Part shown: positions 45,512 through 55,296 of the stretch, piece after piece
Numbering within the stretch: the stretch's first letter is position 1
Layout: each line of letters opens with the position of its first letter
Assembly: GCA_016223135.1 (NCBI GenBank)
Contig: JACRPQ010000017.1
Coordinates: 102,168 to 166,167, forward strand
Length of the DNA stretch: 64,000 nt
Source of the DNA: Chloroflexota bacterium
Lineage (GTDB): Bacteria; Chloroflexota; Anaerolineae; Anaerolineales; Villigracilaceae
Reading direction: 5' to 3'
The notes under the pieces: generated by a model
Database searches by the model: none
What the model was told of the DNA's origin: nothing
What the model saw: the letters and a program-made list of their open reading frames with translations, nothing else
Program-made: the position numbers and the translations under genes

Positions 45512-47227
45512 TTAGGGTTGTCCGTTCTGGCGTGCATCGGGGAAGAGGTCGTCGCGTACCCAGAGAATGATGGCTTCGGTCTCACGCGGCAGCTGGCGAT
45601 AGACCAGCCAGCGGAACCAGTCGGGGCGCTGGATGTTTGCCCAGGCAATGGGCTGACGCCAGGTGAAGTCCTGTCCGCGATAGGCGGCGGATAGACTCGG
45701 CTCATCCACCAGCGGGGTAATGACGATGGGCGGCGGGTTCAACGGGTCGAGGGCGGTGACCACTTGCAGCGGATGATTTCGCAGTGCCCATTCGAGCGCC
45801 GTCGATTGAATGCCCACGACGGTGACGGGTTGTGTCGCGATGTTGCCGGTGCTGAGGAGAGAAGCCTGCTGAACGGAAGAGACGAGCAGGTTCTCATGAA
45901 CCGGCGGCTGGTCTGCCGACCATAGTTCGGCGCTGTTGGGAAGACGCACGCCGCTGGCGCCCCAGGCAGCAGCGAGGGTGTAAACGCCGAGGAACAACGA
46001 AAACGACCACGTCATTCCCAGCCTCGCCGTGCGCGGCGACCAGCCGAAAGCAACCAGGATCGTGCTGACGACCAGAATCAGCGCTGCGCCGAATAAAACC
46101 ACATATCGCGGTCCAAACGGCAGGGTGACGACCCTGCCCAAAAATGCGATGGACGTTGGCGTGAAGTGTTCGTAGGGGTTGAGCGCAATGTTGGCAATGT
46201 TGAACCAGATGTAGATGAGCAAAATCAGCATGGCACCGGCGACAACGCTGACCTCAATGCGTTCCTCGGGATACATGTCGAGAAGGCGGGCAAGTTCCTG
46301 CGCGGCAAGGATGAGCAGGGGAATGACCACCCAGACAAGTTCGCCCGGCTGGCGATAGAAGACGGCGAGCAAAAGGGAAACTCCCAACCAGACGCTCAAG
46401 CGGCTCACACGCAGACTGCCGAGGCGAAAGCCGCGGATCAATGCGAAAACTGCCAGGAAGATTCCCAGCGGTTCATACGCGAGGAATGTAAACAGCACAC
46501 GTCCCGGGCTGAAAACGGGCGGGACAACCCAACCCTGCAGGTAGGCAGGCAGGGAGGCGAAGAAGGCGCTCAGTCCGCTGGGGATGGTGAAGAAGAGGGT
46601 GCCGCCGAGGAGAAGAGTGGAGAGGAGGGAAAAGCCAGTATTGCGTAATTGGTAATTGGTAAGGGGGGCTTGGGAGAGGGTTCTGCGCTGGAGGAGGAGA
46701 AGGGGGAGGATCAGCATCAGGAAACCGGACCAGATTGAAGGTCCAGAGAGAAGCGCAAGCCCGGCGAAGATGCCGGACGGGATGGCGCGTCCGTTCCGCC
46801 AGTTTCCCCAAGCGAAGAGGAGGAAGGTCAGGGCGAATATCGTCCCGTTTGCCTGACGGGAGAGGGCGGCGAGGGCAGGGTCAAAGGCGAGGAGAAAGGC
46901 GAGCAGAAGCGCCGGGAGCGGTTTGAGGCGGTCGCGGAAGAGGCGGGGGGCAAGGACGAGGAGGCTTCCTGCGAGGGCGGGGAAAAGGCGCGCCGTGAAG
47001 TTGGTCGCTTGCGTGAGGAAGAACAGCAGGCTGGTGAAGAGGAGGTAGGCAGGTTGAGGGTCGAGGAGGGGGCGCTGCCCTTGTGCAAGGTGAAGGGCTT
47101 GCAGGGCAAGGCGGGCTTCGGAGTCGGTGAGGGGGCTGGCTCCCAGTTGAATGAGGCGAAAGCCAAGTGCAATCAGAAAAGCCAGTCCATACAGCCAGCC
47201 TTCGTATTTGGGTTGGTGGGAGGTCAT
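45512..47227 (-). CDS. Glycosyltransferase family 39-like integral membrane protein
   Basis: 'RLIQLGASPLTDSEARLALQALHLAQG...', many TM segments. Confidence 0.8.
   Translation of the reverse strand: MTSHQPKYEGWLYGLAFLIALGFRLIQLGASPLTDSEARLALQALHLAQGQRPLLDPQPAYLLFTSLLFFLTQATNFTARLFPALAGSLLVLAPRLFRDRLKPLPALLLAFLLAFDPALAALSRQANGTIFALTFLLFAWGNWRNGRAIPSGIFAGLALLSGPSIWSGFLMLILPLLLLQRRTLSQAPLTNYQLRNTGFSLLSTLLLGGTLFFTIPSGLSAFFASLPAYLQGWVVPPVFSPGRVLFTFLAYEPLGIFLAVFALIRGFRLGSLRVSRLSVWLGVSLLLAVFYRQPGELVWVVIPLLILAAQELARLLDMYPEERIEVSVVAGAMLILLIYIWFNIANIALNPYEHFTPTSIAFLGRVVTLPFGPRYVVLFGAALILVVSTILVAFGWSPRTARLGMTWSFSLFLGVYTLAAAWGASGVRLPNSAELWSADQPPVHENLLVSSVQQASLLSTGNIATQPVTVVGIQSTALEWALRNHPLQVVTALDPLNPPPIVITPLVDEPSLSAAYRGQDFTWRQPIAWANIQRPDWFRWLVYRQLPRETEAIILWVRDDLFPDARQNGQP
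46647..46662. repeat. AATTGGT heptads inside GT39 CDS (encodes PLTNYQLRNT)
   Basis: aattggt aattggt aa. Confidence 0.6.
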
Positions 47228-47297
47228 GGGATTATTTTACCTGTGTTTATTTCGTCAATGTGCCTGTAGGACAAGTCTATAGACTTGTCCTACAGGG

Positions 47298-49745
47298 TTA
47301 CGGAACTTCATAAATCGTAACGCTTCCCTGTTGGAAGACAGGCTGGAGGAAGTTATTGAATTTCGCCTCGTTGACGCGGTAGGCACTGCGTTCCAGCGTG
47401 CCGACAAAGACGTAACGGACGTTGTATTGCTGGAGGAGAGTTTGGGTGGTCTGCCAGTCGGGGGTGGTGTAGAGGGTTTCGATGTCACTTGTGCGCTGGG
47501 CAAGGATGCCTTGAAAATCGATTCCACGCCATTGACCTTCGTGGTTGCCCCAGCCGAGGATGGTCGGTAAACCGCTGTAGATGGAGATGCGCCCATAACT
47601 GGAGTAGGGGTTGCCGGTCGCTTCAAGGATAATTCCATCGGGGGCAGATTTCAGCCAGAGGATGGCGGCGGCTTCGTCGAGGTTTTCGCGCTGCAGGCGG
47701 TCGAAGTCGTCGAGGGTGAAGCCGAAGGGCGGCTGAAAGTTGTTTGCTTTGTTCGGAAATCCCAGCACGGGATAGGTCAGCCCGGCGAGCAGGACGAGGA
47801 GGAAGACGACACTGAAAACGGCATTCGCCGCGCCGCGTAAATTCTTCAGCAAAACAGCCGCTCCATAAGCAGCGGCGAGGCTGAGCAAAATCCATGCTTG
47901 GTAATAAAACTTGAAGACGGTGTTGATGCGGTAGCCGAAATTGTCCTGAAGGTAGAGGAAATCGGGACCGAGGATGAGGAGGCTGCCGAGGGCAATCAAT
48001 AAAAGGACGAAGGTTGAAGGATAAAGGATGAATGCCTGTTCATCCGTCGAATGGTCCCGCTTTGAGAACAAAAATGCCAGGGTGGGAATCAAAAGCCCAA
48101 GCAGGGTGAGCAGGCTTCCGATGTGGCGGAGGCGGCGCGTGAAACTGTCGGCGAGGAAGGTGGCGGCGTCGCGTCCCTGTCCCTGCAGGATGGGCAGGAC
48201 GAGTTCCGGGCGCAGGCGGTAGGCGAGAAGTCCCATCGCCAGCATGGTGAGGAGCAGCAGGAGGACGATGCCCAACGATGCGAAGATTCCACTACCCCAG
48301 TCGGCGGGTGTGTTAGTGCGCCAAAGATAAATGAGCCATGCCAAGAGCGGCACGAAGAGCGTCCCCCACATCACCCACAGATGCGCACCGCGCGTGACGT
48401 ACATGAAGTTCGGCACGATGCCGCCCGCCTGTGAATCGAAACCGATGAAGAACGGCAGATAGAGGACATAGGCGGCGACGAGAAGCGGGACGCCGAACAG
48501 CAGGATGTCCTCGATTCTTTCCCAGCCCCAGCCTGCTTCCCGCACCCGAGCCAGCGCATAACTGAAAACAATCGCCGCCGCGACGGGCAGAATGTCCCAC
48601 GTGTTGAGGAACGCCATGCCGCCGAGCAGAAACGCCGCCATGAGGAAGCCGCTCTTGCTGAGGTGCAATTCGCCAAAGTACACATTGAGCCGCCCGCGAA
48701 AGCCGCCGAGGAACAGGTTCAAGGCAAAGGCAATTGCCAGCAGGAAGAAGGGGATGGACAGCACATGCGGATGCAGATCGCCGAGCAGGAAGGAAAAGGC
48801 AGGGAATTCGTCAATGGCTTCGCGGAAGCCGCCGTTGAGGTCGTAGTCTTGCACCACGCGGGAGGCGCGCCACCACCACCAGAAGCGGTCGGGAATCCAC
48901 TGCGGGATTGGCGGCGGGGGATTGCGTAGTTCAGGGATGTCGAGCCAGGTCCAGAAGTTGGAGCCGTCGCGCCAGAAGAGTCCGCGCGCGTGGATGACTT
49001 CGAGGAAGCCTTCGAGATTGGAGACGAGCAGGAGGAAGAGAGGGGCGAGGAAAGAATTTGCGATTGCAGATTTACGATTTTCGATTTCGGATTGGTGATT
49101 GGTAATTGGTGATTGGTAATCCTTGAGAAGGTTATACAAAATTCCATACGCGCCGAGGGCAGCCAGACCGAAGATCAGCGCCAGCATGAGGTTGAACGCC
49201 GCCGTCGCCGGGACGCCGGTGAATTTTGCCAGCATGGCAGTCATCACGTAGCCGAAGTAGTAATAGGAGATGGAGTATCCCGAAAGCCACAGGTCGCGCG
49301 GAGGAAACGTCGGCGAGTTCATGATGCCGCTGATGAACATCAACTCCATCGGTTTTTCGGTGCCGAGGATTTCAGGGTTTGCCGAACGGAAGAACGCCAG
49401 GAAGCCGAAGGCAAGGAGGAAGAGAAGCTCGGAGGCAAGGATGAGTTTGGCGTTGTCTTTGAGCCAGGCGGTGAATGTGGTAATTGGAAATTGGTAATTG
49501 GTGAGGAATGCCCAAGTGCTCAAGGCGATGAGGACCGCCAACGCAAGCAGCAGTCCGCCCAGGTCGTTTTGGGAGATGCTCAGGTTGGCAAACAGCCAGA
49601 AGATGTAACCCCACAACATCAGCCCGAGGGCGCGGGAGAGGGTGTAGCCGCGGTCTGCCAGCGCGGGGAAGAGACGGTACGCCAGCGGGAAGGCGATCCA
49701 GCCAAGCAGGGTGATGAGGAGGTACCAGGAGAGGAAGGAGGGCAT
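47298..49745 (-). CDS. DUF2298 (Chlor_Arch_YYY-type) large membrane protein
   Basis: 'TEKPMELMFISGIMNSPTFPPRDLWLSGYSISYYYFGYVMTAML', 'GDLHPHVLSIPFFLLAIAFALNLFLGG'. Confidence 0.88.
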   Translation of the reverse strand: MPSFLSWYLLITLLGWIAFPLAYRLFPALADRGYTLSRALGLMLWGYIFWLFANLSISQNDLGGLLLALAVLIALSTWAFLTNYQFPITTFTAWLKDNAKLILASELLFLLAFGFLAFFRSANPEILGTEKPMELMFISGIMNSPTFPPRDLWLSGYSISYYYFGYVMTAMLAKFTGVPATAAFNLMLALIFGLAALGAYGILYNLLKDYQSPITNHQSEIENRKSAIANSFLAPLFLLLVSNLEGFLEVIHARGLFWRDGSNFWTWLDIPELRNPPPPIPQWIPDRFWWWWRASRVVQDYDLNGGFREAIDEFPAFSFLLGDLHPHVLSIPFFLLAIAFALNLFLGGFRGRLNVYFGELHLSKSGFLMAAFLLGGMAFLNTWDILPVAAAIVFSYALARVREAGWGWERIEDILLFGVPLLVAAYVLYLPFFIGFDSQAGGIVPNFMYVTRGAHLWVMWGTLFVPLLAWLIYLWRTNTPADWGSGIFASLGIVLLLLLTMLAMGLLAYRLRPELVLPILQGQGRDAATFLADSFTRRLRHIGSLLTLLGLLIPTLAFLFSKRDHSTDEQAFILYPSTFVLLLIALGSLLILGPDFLYLQDNFGYRINTVFKFYYQAWILLSLAAAYGAAVLLKNLRGAANAVFSVVFLLVLLAGLTYPVLGFPNKANNFQPPFGFTLDDFDRLQRENLDEAAAILWLKSAPDGIILEATGNPYSSYGRISIYSGLPTILGWGNHEGQWRGIDFQGILAQRTSDIETLYTTPDWQTTQTLLQQYNVRYVFVGTLERSAYRVNEAKFNNFLQPVFQQGSVTIYEVP
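49055..49117. repeat. Heptad array inside DUF2298 CDS (9 units, two sub-families)
   Basis: aatttgc gattgca gatttac gattttc gatttcg gattggt gattggt aattggt gattggt; encodes YQSPITNHQSEIENRKSAIAN. Confidence 0.88.
49482..49502. repeat. AATTGG(A/T) heptads inside DUF2298 CDS (encodes TNYQFPITT)
   Basis: aattgga aattggt aattggt. Confidence 0.8.
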
Positions 49746-49747
49746 TC

Positions 49748-49796
49748 GATTTACGATTTACGATTTGCGATTTGCGATTTTGGATTTGCGATTGAC
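49748..49796. repeat. GATTTAC heptad array, 7 units, directly upstream of the DUF2298 start
   Basis: gatttac gatttac gatttgc gatttgc gattttg gatttgc gattgac. Confidence 0.92.
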
Positions 49797-49894
49797 GGTT
49801 TGGATTTCAGATGGCTTTGTTGTGATTCATCCGAAATTCCGCGTAGTTTGCGCTCTCTTGCGCAAGTTTGTAATTGGTAATCAGTAAGTGGTTA

Positions 49895-50251
49895 TTAAAA
49901 ATTGGGCAGGGTGAAGGAGCCGGTGGAGTCGAAAACGAAGTCGAAGACATTGACGACGGCATTCAGGTTGATGGGTCCGTAGATGTGCGGGAAGAGGTCG
50001 CTTGCAGGGACGCCGGGGGGTGGAGTCCCGCCGGAGGGCGGCTCCCATTTCAAGGTCGAGGTGAGAAGCGAGGGGTCAATCATGAGCAGGAGGAGTCCGC
50101 TTTGTCCCTTGTAGAATTTTTCAGCCACCGGCAGGATTTGGGCGGCGGTGGAGCAGTGAATGAAGCCTTCGGTCTGCAGGCTGGGAGCGGTGTATTCGCC
50201 CTTTGCCTGCGCGGCTTCCCAATCTGTGCGGGAGGTGATGTGGAAGATCAT
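49895..50251 (-). CDS. DUF952 family protein
   Basis: 'MIFHITSRTDWEAAQAKGEYTAPSLQTEGFIHCSTAAQILPVAEKFYKGQSGLLLLMIDPSLL'. Confidence 0.9.
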   Translation of the reverse strand: MIFHITSRTDWEAAQAKGEYTAPSLQTEGFIHCSTAAQILPVAEKFYKGQSGLLLLMIDPSLLTSTLKWEPPSGGTPPPGVPASDLFPHIYGPINLNAVVNVFDFVFDSTGSFTLPNF

Positions 50252-50263
50252 GGCAGATCCTTG

Positions 50264-50313
50264 CCCTCATCCCCAGCCCTTCTCTCACAACGGGAGAAGG
50301 GTTGGGGTGAGAG
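50264..50313. repeat. Dispersed palindrome family B, near-complete 50-bp intergenic copy
   Basis: CCCTCATCCCCAGCCCTTCTCTCACAACGGGAGAAGGGTTGGGGTGAGAG. Confidence 0.8.
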
Positions 50314-50318
50314 AATAG

Positions 50319-53300
50319 TTAAGGTATCACTTCGTAGATGACCGTCTGCCCGTCGCGGTAGACGGAGCGCCAGAGCGTGCCATCGAATTGCTCGAATTTG
50401 GCGATACCTTCCGGTATATAGGCGGCGCGTTCGAGTTGACCGACGATGATGTATTGTACGCCGTATTTTTGCAGGAAACTGCGGGCATAGGCGGCGGTCA
50501 GGCTGTTGTAAAACTCGCCGACTTCGTTGACGCGGTCCTGCACCCAGTTGGCGGTATAGACGCGCTGTTGGCGCTGATGCCAATTCCAGCCGACAACGCC
50601 GGGCAAGCCGGTGTAGATGGTGAAGCGCGTACACCAGCGGTATTCGGGACAGTTTGCCTCCACGATGACGGGCGAGCCTTGCACGTTATCCTGCATCCAG
50701 CGGATGGCGCGGTAGTCTTCGCTCAGGTCGAGGCGCTGACCAAAGTCATCGTAGTGGGCGTATTGCATGAAGGTCATGGCGTCGAGCGTGCGAGGCGCTT
50801 CGGGAATCCAGCGGTCGCGGATTTTGCCGGAGGCGCCGGTGATGGTGAACAGCAGCGCGCCGGAGATGAGGAACATCATCATGCCCTGCCAGAAGGCGCG
50901 CCAGCCAGGCAGCCATTGAGGGATGGCGGGCAGGGTCCATGCCAGGGCGGCGCCGCAGGCGGCGGCAAGCATGAGCCAGGCTTGCAGGTAGAACTTGAAG
51001 ATGGTGTTTTGCCGTCCGATGTCGCCGCGCACCACGACTACTTCGACGATGACGGTGATGAACAACGCTGCGCCAATCAGGAAGAGGGCAAAGCGTTTCT
51101 CGTCGCTCAGGTGCGGGTTCAACAGCAGGACGCCCGCCCACGCCGCAAGCGGCACGGCAATCCAGCCGACGCTTGTGCCGTGATACTGAAGCGCAAGGAT
51201 AACGACGACCAGCGTCACCAGCACGCCTTCGATGAGCAGTTGATATGGCTTGAGTTTTTGCAGAGCAGAGAGCGGCGTCAGGCGCATCCATTCGCGCGTT
51301 TCCCACGCCATCCACGCCGCGGCGATGAACAGGAACACGCCCCACATCGTCAGGTACGAGGCGAATGGCGTGAACGGTCCGCGCCAGGGTTCGAGGGCGC
51401 TGTATGCCTGGCTGTACCAGACGCGATACGGTTCGTAGAGGAAACGCGCAAGCAGATAGAACGCGGCAACCGCTCCGAGCGTCAGCCCGAGACGTTTGTA
51501 GAGGTTCTCAACTTCGGAATAACGCAGGATGGAATATCCCAGCGCGATGATGCAGACAAGGAGATAGGTGTACGAGTCGGAGAGATTCGTAGGATACGCC
51601 GCGCCGGCGATGAGCGCGCCAACGACGATTCCCAACCCCGCCGACGCCTGATTCTTCCACCTCGCGCGCGCCGCCACCGCTGACAACGCCCAACTGAGCG
51701 CGAGCAGCGCGATGGGCATGACGAGCATGTGCGCGTGCAAGTCGCTGTAGAGGAAGGTGAAGAGCGGAAATTCGGTGATGGAGTTATCGGGTCCGGGCGG
51801 GACGACGCGGCTGGGGTTCCAGTACCAGTCTCCGGGTCCGATGGGAAGCGGGACGCCCTTGATGGTCATGAGGAATCCCTGTATCGCCCAAGCAGTGCGT
51901 TGAAAGAAGGGGGCGTTCCAGTCGAAGGTTCCCGCCGCGCCAAGCTGCTGCATCTTCTGATAGAGGAGTTGGAGCGTGCCGAGGTTGCCGAGCAGAATGG
52001 CGAGGGCGGAGGCGGAGAGACCGGAAATCAGTCGAAGGTCAAAGGTCGAACTTCCCTCGCCTGCGACGTTTGGCTTTCGACCTTCAACCATATTCCAGCC
52101 GAGAGAGAACGCGGAGATGCCGACGACGGCGAAGAGGGTGGGGAGGATGAAGTTGTAGGCGATGGAGGGAACAATGCCAAGCAGTTTGACCGGCGTGCCA
52201 ACAATGACAAAGCCGTAATAGTAGTAGTTGATGTAGCCGCCCGCGAACCAGGGGTCGTAAGGCGGAAAGAGCGTGCTTTTGATGACGGCGTTGAAGTAGG
52301 AGAAGTCCATGGGACGCTCGCCGCCTTTGAAGGGATGCCACATGTCGGGGTTGCCGAGGCGGATGAGCAGGTCGAACAGGAAGAAGGCGATGAAGAGACC
52401 TTCGACGGTCAGGAAGTAGCGGCGGCGGGTGCGCCATTCCTCGCGCAGTTCGGCGCGCTGCTGCCAGGCAAGCGCCGCGCCTGCAATGAGGAGCGCCCCG
52501 AAGACCAGCGCAATGAGCGCGCGCGTGTAGGGAATGCCGAGCGAGCCAGCCAGCCACGAGAAGTAGGCGAGGAGCACCAGCCCCAGCGCGCGGCTGAGGG
52601 GGTAGCCTTTATCTGCCAAGCCGGGCATGGCGAGACGAATGAGGGAATATGCCGCCAAGCCGAGAATGAAGACGAAGAGATACCAGATGACCAATCCGAC
52701 GACGGGGTATTTGTTTTGGAGCCAGTCGTAATCGAAGAGGTCGGACCACGTCCCGCCGGCGCGTTGAGCAGCAAGTCTTTGCGGAGGGAGGAGCAGGGTG
52801 GAGAATTCGTCGAATTGGCGCGGCGTGAGGCGGACGACTTTGCTCAGGTCAACGGTTTCAAGCGCGGCGCGGACTTGTTCGGGGTTGAAACCGGCGTTCT
52901 TTTTGAAGATGAAGACTTTGGGATGATCGTAGAAGGTGAAGGCTTCTTCGGCGTACTGGTCGTTGATTTCGATTTTGCCGAGCAGAGGCAGGTCGAGTTG
53001 AGGGAAGGTCTCGAAGACGGCGATGAGGTCAAAGCCGAGGCGTCCCTGGTAGTCGCCGGGGTGGGCTTCGTGGTAACAGGCGATGATGTCTGCGGCAGGA
53101 GGGCAGCCCATCAACTCGCGGTAGTAGAGCGTGGTGAGAGGGTAACGCTCCGGCAGGCGCGTGATTTGGGCGTATTGATGGTTGGTGGGGATGAAGATGT
53201 AATCGGCTTCGGCAAGGGTATTGACGAAGCGGTTGAGTTTGTCTTCGTTGTCGTCCCAATAGACCTGGAGGTTGAGATCGCCGCGGTAGATGCCGCCGAA

Positions 53301-55214
53301 GGCATCGTAGCCGTCAATGCGGAAGGGCAGACCGTAATCGTAGTCGGTTTCGTTGACGATGGCAGAGCCGTTGATGAGCAGGCGTCCCGAGTCGAGTTCG
53401 AAGCGGAGGAAGAATTGCTGTCCGCGTGAGGCGGGGATGGGTTTGTCGAGGGTGAGGGTGATGGAGCGTCCGCGCGGGTCGCTGGTGGGAGAGAGGTCGG
53501 CTGTCAGCGCGGCAGTGGCGAGTGTCTGTTCGGGGGTGGGAGCAGGCGTATTGGAGAGGAGCAGGCGAAGGGTCGAGGGAGAAGCGGATGTGTTGGCGGC
53601 GTATCCGAGCGTGATGGATTGAATCACGCCGTCGGCGTTGGCGACGAAGGAGGTGTCGTATGGAAACTGCGCGTCAATGAAGCCGCCGCTGGGGAAGGGG
53701 ATGGGTTGGTTGTAGAGACCGTCTGGCGTTTGGTATTGGATGTTGATGGGACCCGGCACGTTCTGGAAGATCCAGCGCGAGGCGGCGATGCGGGGTTCGT
53801 CGCGCAGGTAGATGCTTTGAAAGGCAAACGCCCAACCGGCAGTGAGGGTGATGACGACGATGGCGAGGAGGGAGCGGGTGAGGTGTGCGGTGCTTCGTAA
53901 ACGATAATTGGTGAATGGTAATGGTTCGAAGACGAACCATGCCGCCATCATGGCGAGGAGCGGGTAGATGGGCAGTTGGTAGCGCATGGTGGGGTTGAAC
54001 TGGAGCGACTGCCAGATGAAGTAGGCGGCAGTCCAGCCCCACAGCAGGGCGTGACGCCACTCGCCTTTGAGGATGCGCCAGCCCATGTAGAGGAATCCTG
54101 CCCAGGCGAGGATGCCAAGCGGAAGACCAAGCCCCCACAGGGTGAGGTTTTGGAACGAATACAAATGTGAACGCCGCGCCCATTGCAGGTTCCAGGGCAG
54201 GTCGGCGTCGCCTTTTGCCTGAACGCGCTGTTCCTGGATGTCGGCAATCCATTCCGGGTTGGGGAGCAGTCCGTCGAAGGCGTAGGGTTGGAAGATGCGG
54301 AAGGAGATCAGAGCGGCGAGTCCGCCGGCGATGAGGAATATAGTAATCAGGAACCAGTAGTCAGCGGTCAGTGAGCGTTTCTCCTCACCTTGTTCCTCTC
54401 CCTCAGGGAGAGGGGCTTCAAGAGCCTGACGGTCTGTAATGAAGTAACGCAGGATGAATGCGCCCGGCAGCAAAAGAGCCAGCGGGTAGATGTTGACTTT
54501 CGAAGCCATCGCCATGCCGAAGGCAAAGCCGAAGCCGAGGCTGAGGAGGAAGAGGGGATGGGAAAGTAGTGAGAAGTAACGGGCGGCTGGCGATTGGCGA
54601 TTGGTGATTGGTAATTGGTAATTGGAAGAGGGGGCGTCCAGAATCCGCACTGCAAAGTAGATGGCAAGGAAGGCGAAGGCGTTGACGAACAGGTCGGTGG
54701 TGAAGAAGTGCGACTGCTGGATTTGCATGACGGTCAGGGCGGAGAAGAGCGAGGCGAGAAGCCCCACCTTGCGCCCGTACATGCGCGAGACGAGCAGGTA
54801 GAGGAAAAAGATCGTGAACAAGTCTGCCAGCGCGGAGAACTGACGTCCCAATGTCTTCACGTCGAGCGCGCCGGTCACATCTGCCGCAATGCGCACGATG
54901 GTCATCGGCAGGTTGCCATAGACAAAGAAGTTGTAGCCGCGGTTGTAGGGATTGAGGGGCGAGGTTTTGCTGTCGAAGTATTCGCCGGGGGTGAGCCAAC
55001 GTTTCTGATCGGGGGGGCAGGCATCCACCGGGGTGACGCCATCCGTACAGACCTGGGCGCGCAGGCTGCCCAGCACGCCGGTCAGGAAGTTTTCGTCGGG
55101 GTGCTGGTGCTGTCCTTCGCCCCAGTTCACGCCGCTCAAACGCAAATAGCCTGCCAGCAAAAAGACCAGCACGAAGAGGAAGTCAAAAATCCAGGAATGT
55201 TTTTCGCGAGTCAT
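50319..55214 (-). CDS. Giant fused membrane protein: N-terminal GT39-like (GT-C) plus C-terminal DUF2298
   Basis: N-terminus 'GVNWGEGQHQHPDENFLTG'; C-terminal half 'GGERPMDFSYFNAVIKSTLFPPYDPWFAGGYINYYYYGFV'; start reassigned to 55214. Confidence 0.88.
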   Translation of the reverse strand: MTREKHSWIFDFLFVLVFLLAGYLRLSGVNWGEGQHQHPDENFLTGVLGSLRAQVCTDGVTPVDACPPDQKRWLTPGEYFDSKTSPLNPYNRGYNFFVYGNLPMTIVRIAADVTGALDVKTLGRQFSALADLFTIFFLYLLVSRMYGRKVGLLASLFSALTVMQIQQSHFFTTDLFVNAFAFLAIYFAVRILDAPSSNYQLPITNRQSPAARYFSLLSHPLFLLSLGFGFAFGMAMASKVNIYPLALLLPGAFILRYFITDRQALEAPLPEGEEQGEEKRSLTADYWFLITIFLIAGGLAALISFRIFQPYAFDGLLPNPEWIADIQEQRVQAKGDADLPWNLQWARRSHLYSFQNLTLWGLGLPLGILAWAGFLYMGWRILKGEWRHALLWGWTAAYFIWQSLQFNPTMRYQLPIYPLLAMMAAWFVFEPLPFTNYRLRSTAHLTRSLLAIVVITLTAGWAFAFQSIYLRDEPRIAASRWIFQNVPGPINIQYQTPDGLYNQPIPFPSGGFIDAQFPYDTSFVANADGVIQSITLGYAANTSASPSTLRLLLSNTPAPTPEQTLATAALTADLSPTSDPRGRSITLTLDKPIPASRGQQFFLRFELDSGRLLINGSAIVNETDYDYGLPFRIDGYDAFGGIYRGDLNLQVYWDDNEDKLNRFVNTLAEADYIFIPTNHQYAQITRLPERYPLTTLYYRELMGCPPAADIIACYHEAHPGDYQGRLGFDLIAVFETFPQLDLPLLGKIEINDQYAEEAFTFYDHPKVFIFKKNAGFNPEQVRAALETVDLSKVVRLTPRQFDEFSTLLLPPQRLAAQRAGGTWSDLFDYDWLQNKYPVVGLVIWYLFVFILGLAAYSLIRLAMPGLADKGYPLSRALGLVLLAYFSWLAGSLGIPYTRALIALVFGALLIAGAALAWQQRAELREEWRTRRRYFLTVEGLFIAFFLFDLLIRLGNPDMWHPFKGGERPMDFSYFNAVIKSTLFPPYDPWFAGGYINYYYYGFVIVGTPVKLLGIVPSIAYNFILPTLFAVVGISAFSLGWNMVEGRKPNVAGEGSSTFDLRLISGLSASALAILLGNLGTLQLLYQKMQQLGAAGTFDWNAPFFQRTAWAIQGFLMTIKGVPLPIGPGDWYWNPSRVVPPGPDNSITEFPLFTFLYSDLHAHMLVMPIALLALSWALSAVAARARWKNQASAGLGIVVGALIAGAAYPTNLSDSYTYLLVCIIALGYSILRYSEVENLYKRLGLTLGAVAAFYLLARFLYEPYRVWYSQAYSALEPWRGPFTPFASYLTMWGVFLFIAAAWMAWETREWMRLTPLSALQKLKPYQLLIEGVLVTLVVVILALQYHGTSVGWIAVPLAAWAGVLLLNPHLSDEKRFALFLIGAALFITVIVEVVVVRGDIGRQNTIFKFYLQAWLMLAAACGAALAWTLPAIPQWLPGWRAFWQGMMMFLISGALLFTITGASGKIRDRWIPEAPRTLDAMTFMQYAHYDDFGQRLDLSEDYRAIRWMQDNVQGSPVIVEANCPEYRWCTRFTIYTGLPGVVGWNWHQRQQRVYTANWVQDRVNEVGEFYNSLTAAYARSFLQKYGVQYIIVGQLERAAYIPEGIAKFEQFDGTLWRSVYRDGQTVIYEVIP
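54381..54419. repeat. Dispersed palindrome family B inside the giant CDS
   Basis: CCTCTCCCT (54395-54403)/AGGGAGAGG (54405-54413); encodes EAPLPEGEEQGEE. Confidence 0.75.
54585..54626. repeat. GATTGGT/AATTGGT heptad array inside the giant CDS (encodes SSNYQLPITNRQSPAAR)
   Basis: ggctggc gattggc gattggt gattggt aattggt aattgga. Confidence 0.88.
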
Positions 55215-55296
55215 AAATCTCTTTGTTACCGCAAAGCACGCGAAAGAGCGCAAATGAGGAAAAAGTCTTCGCGGCTTTCGCAAAGCGGGCGGTTCG

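Noticed and set aside
51729-53429. 566-aa plus-strand ORF opposite the giant GT39-DUF2298 gene
   Set aside because: Shadow ORF; composition biased (E/G/V-rich) with no recognisable motif.
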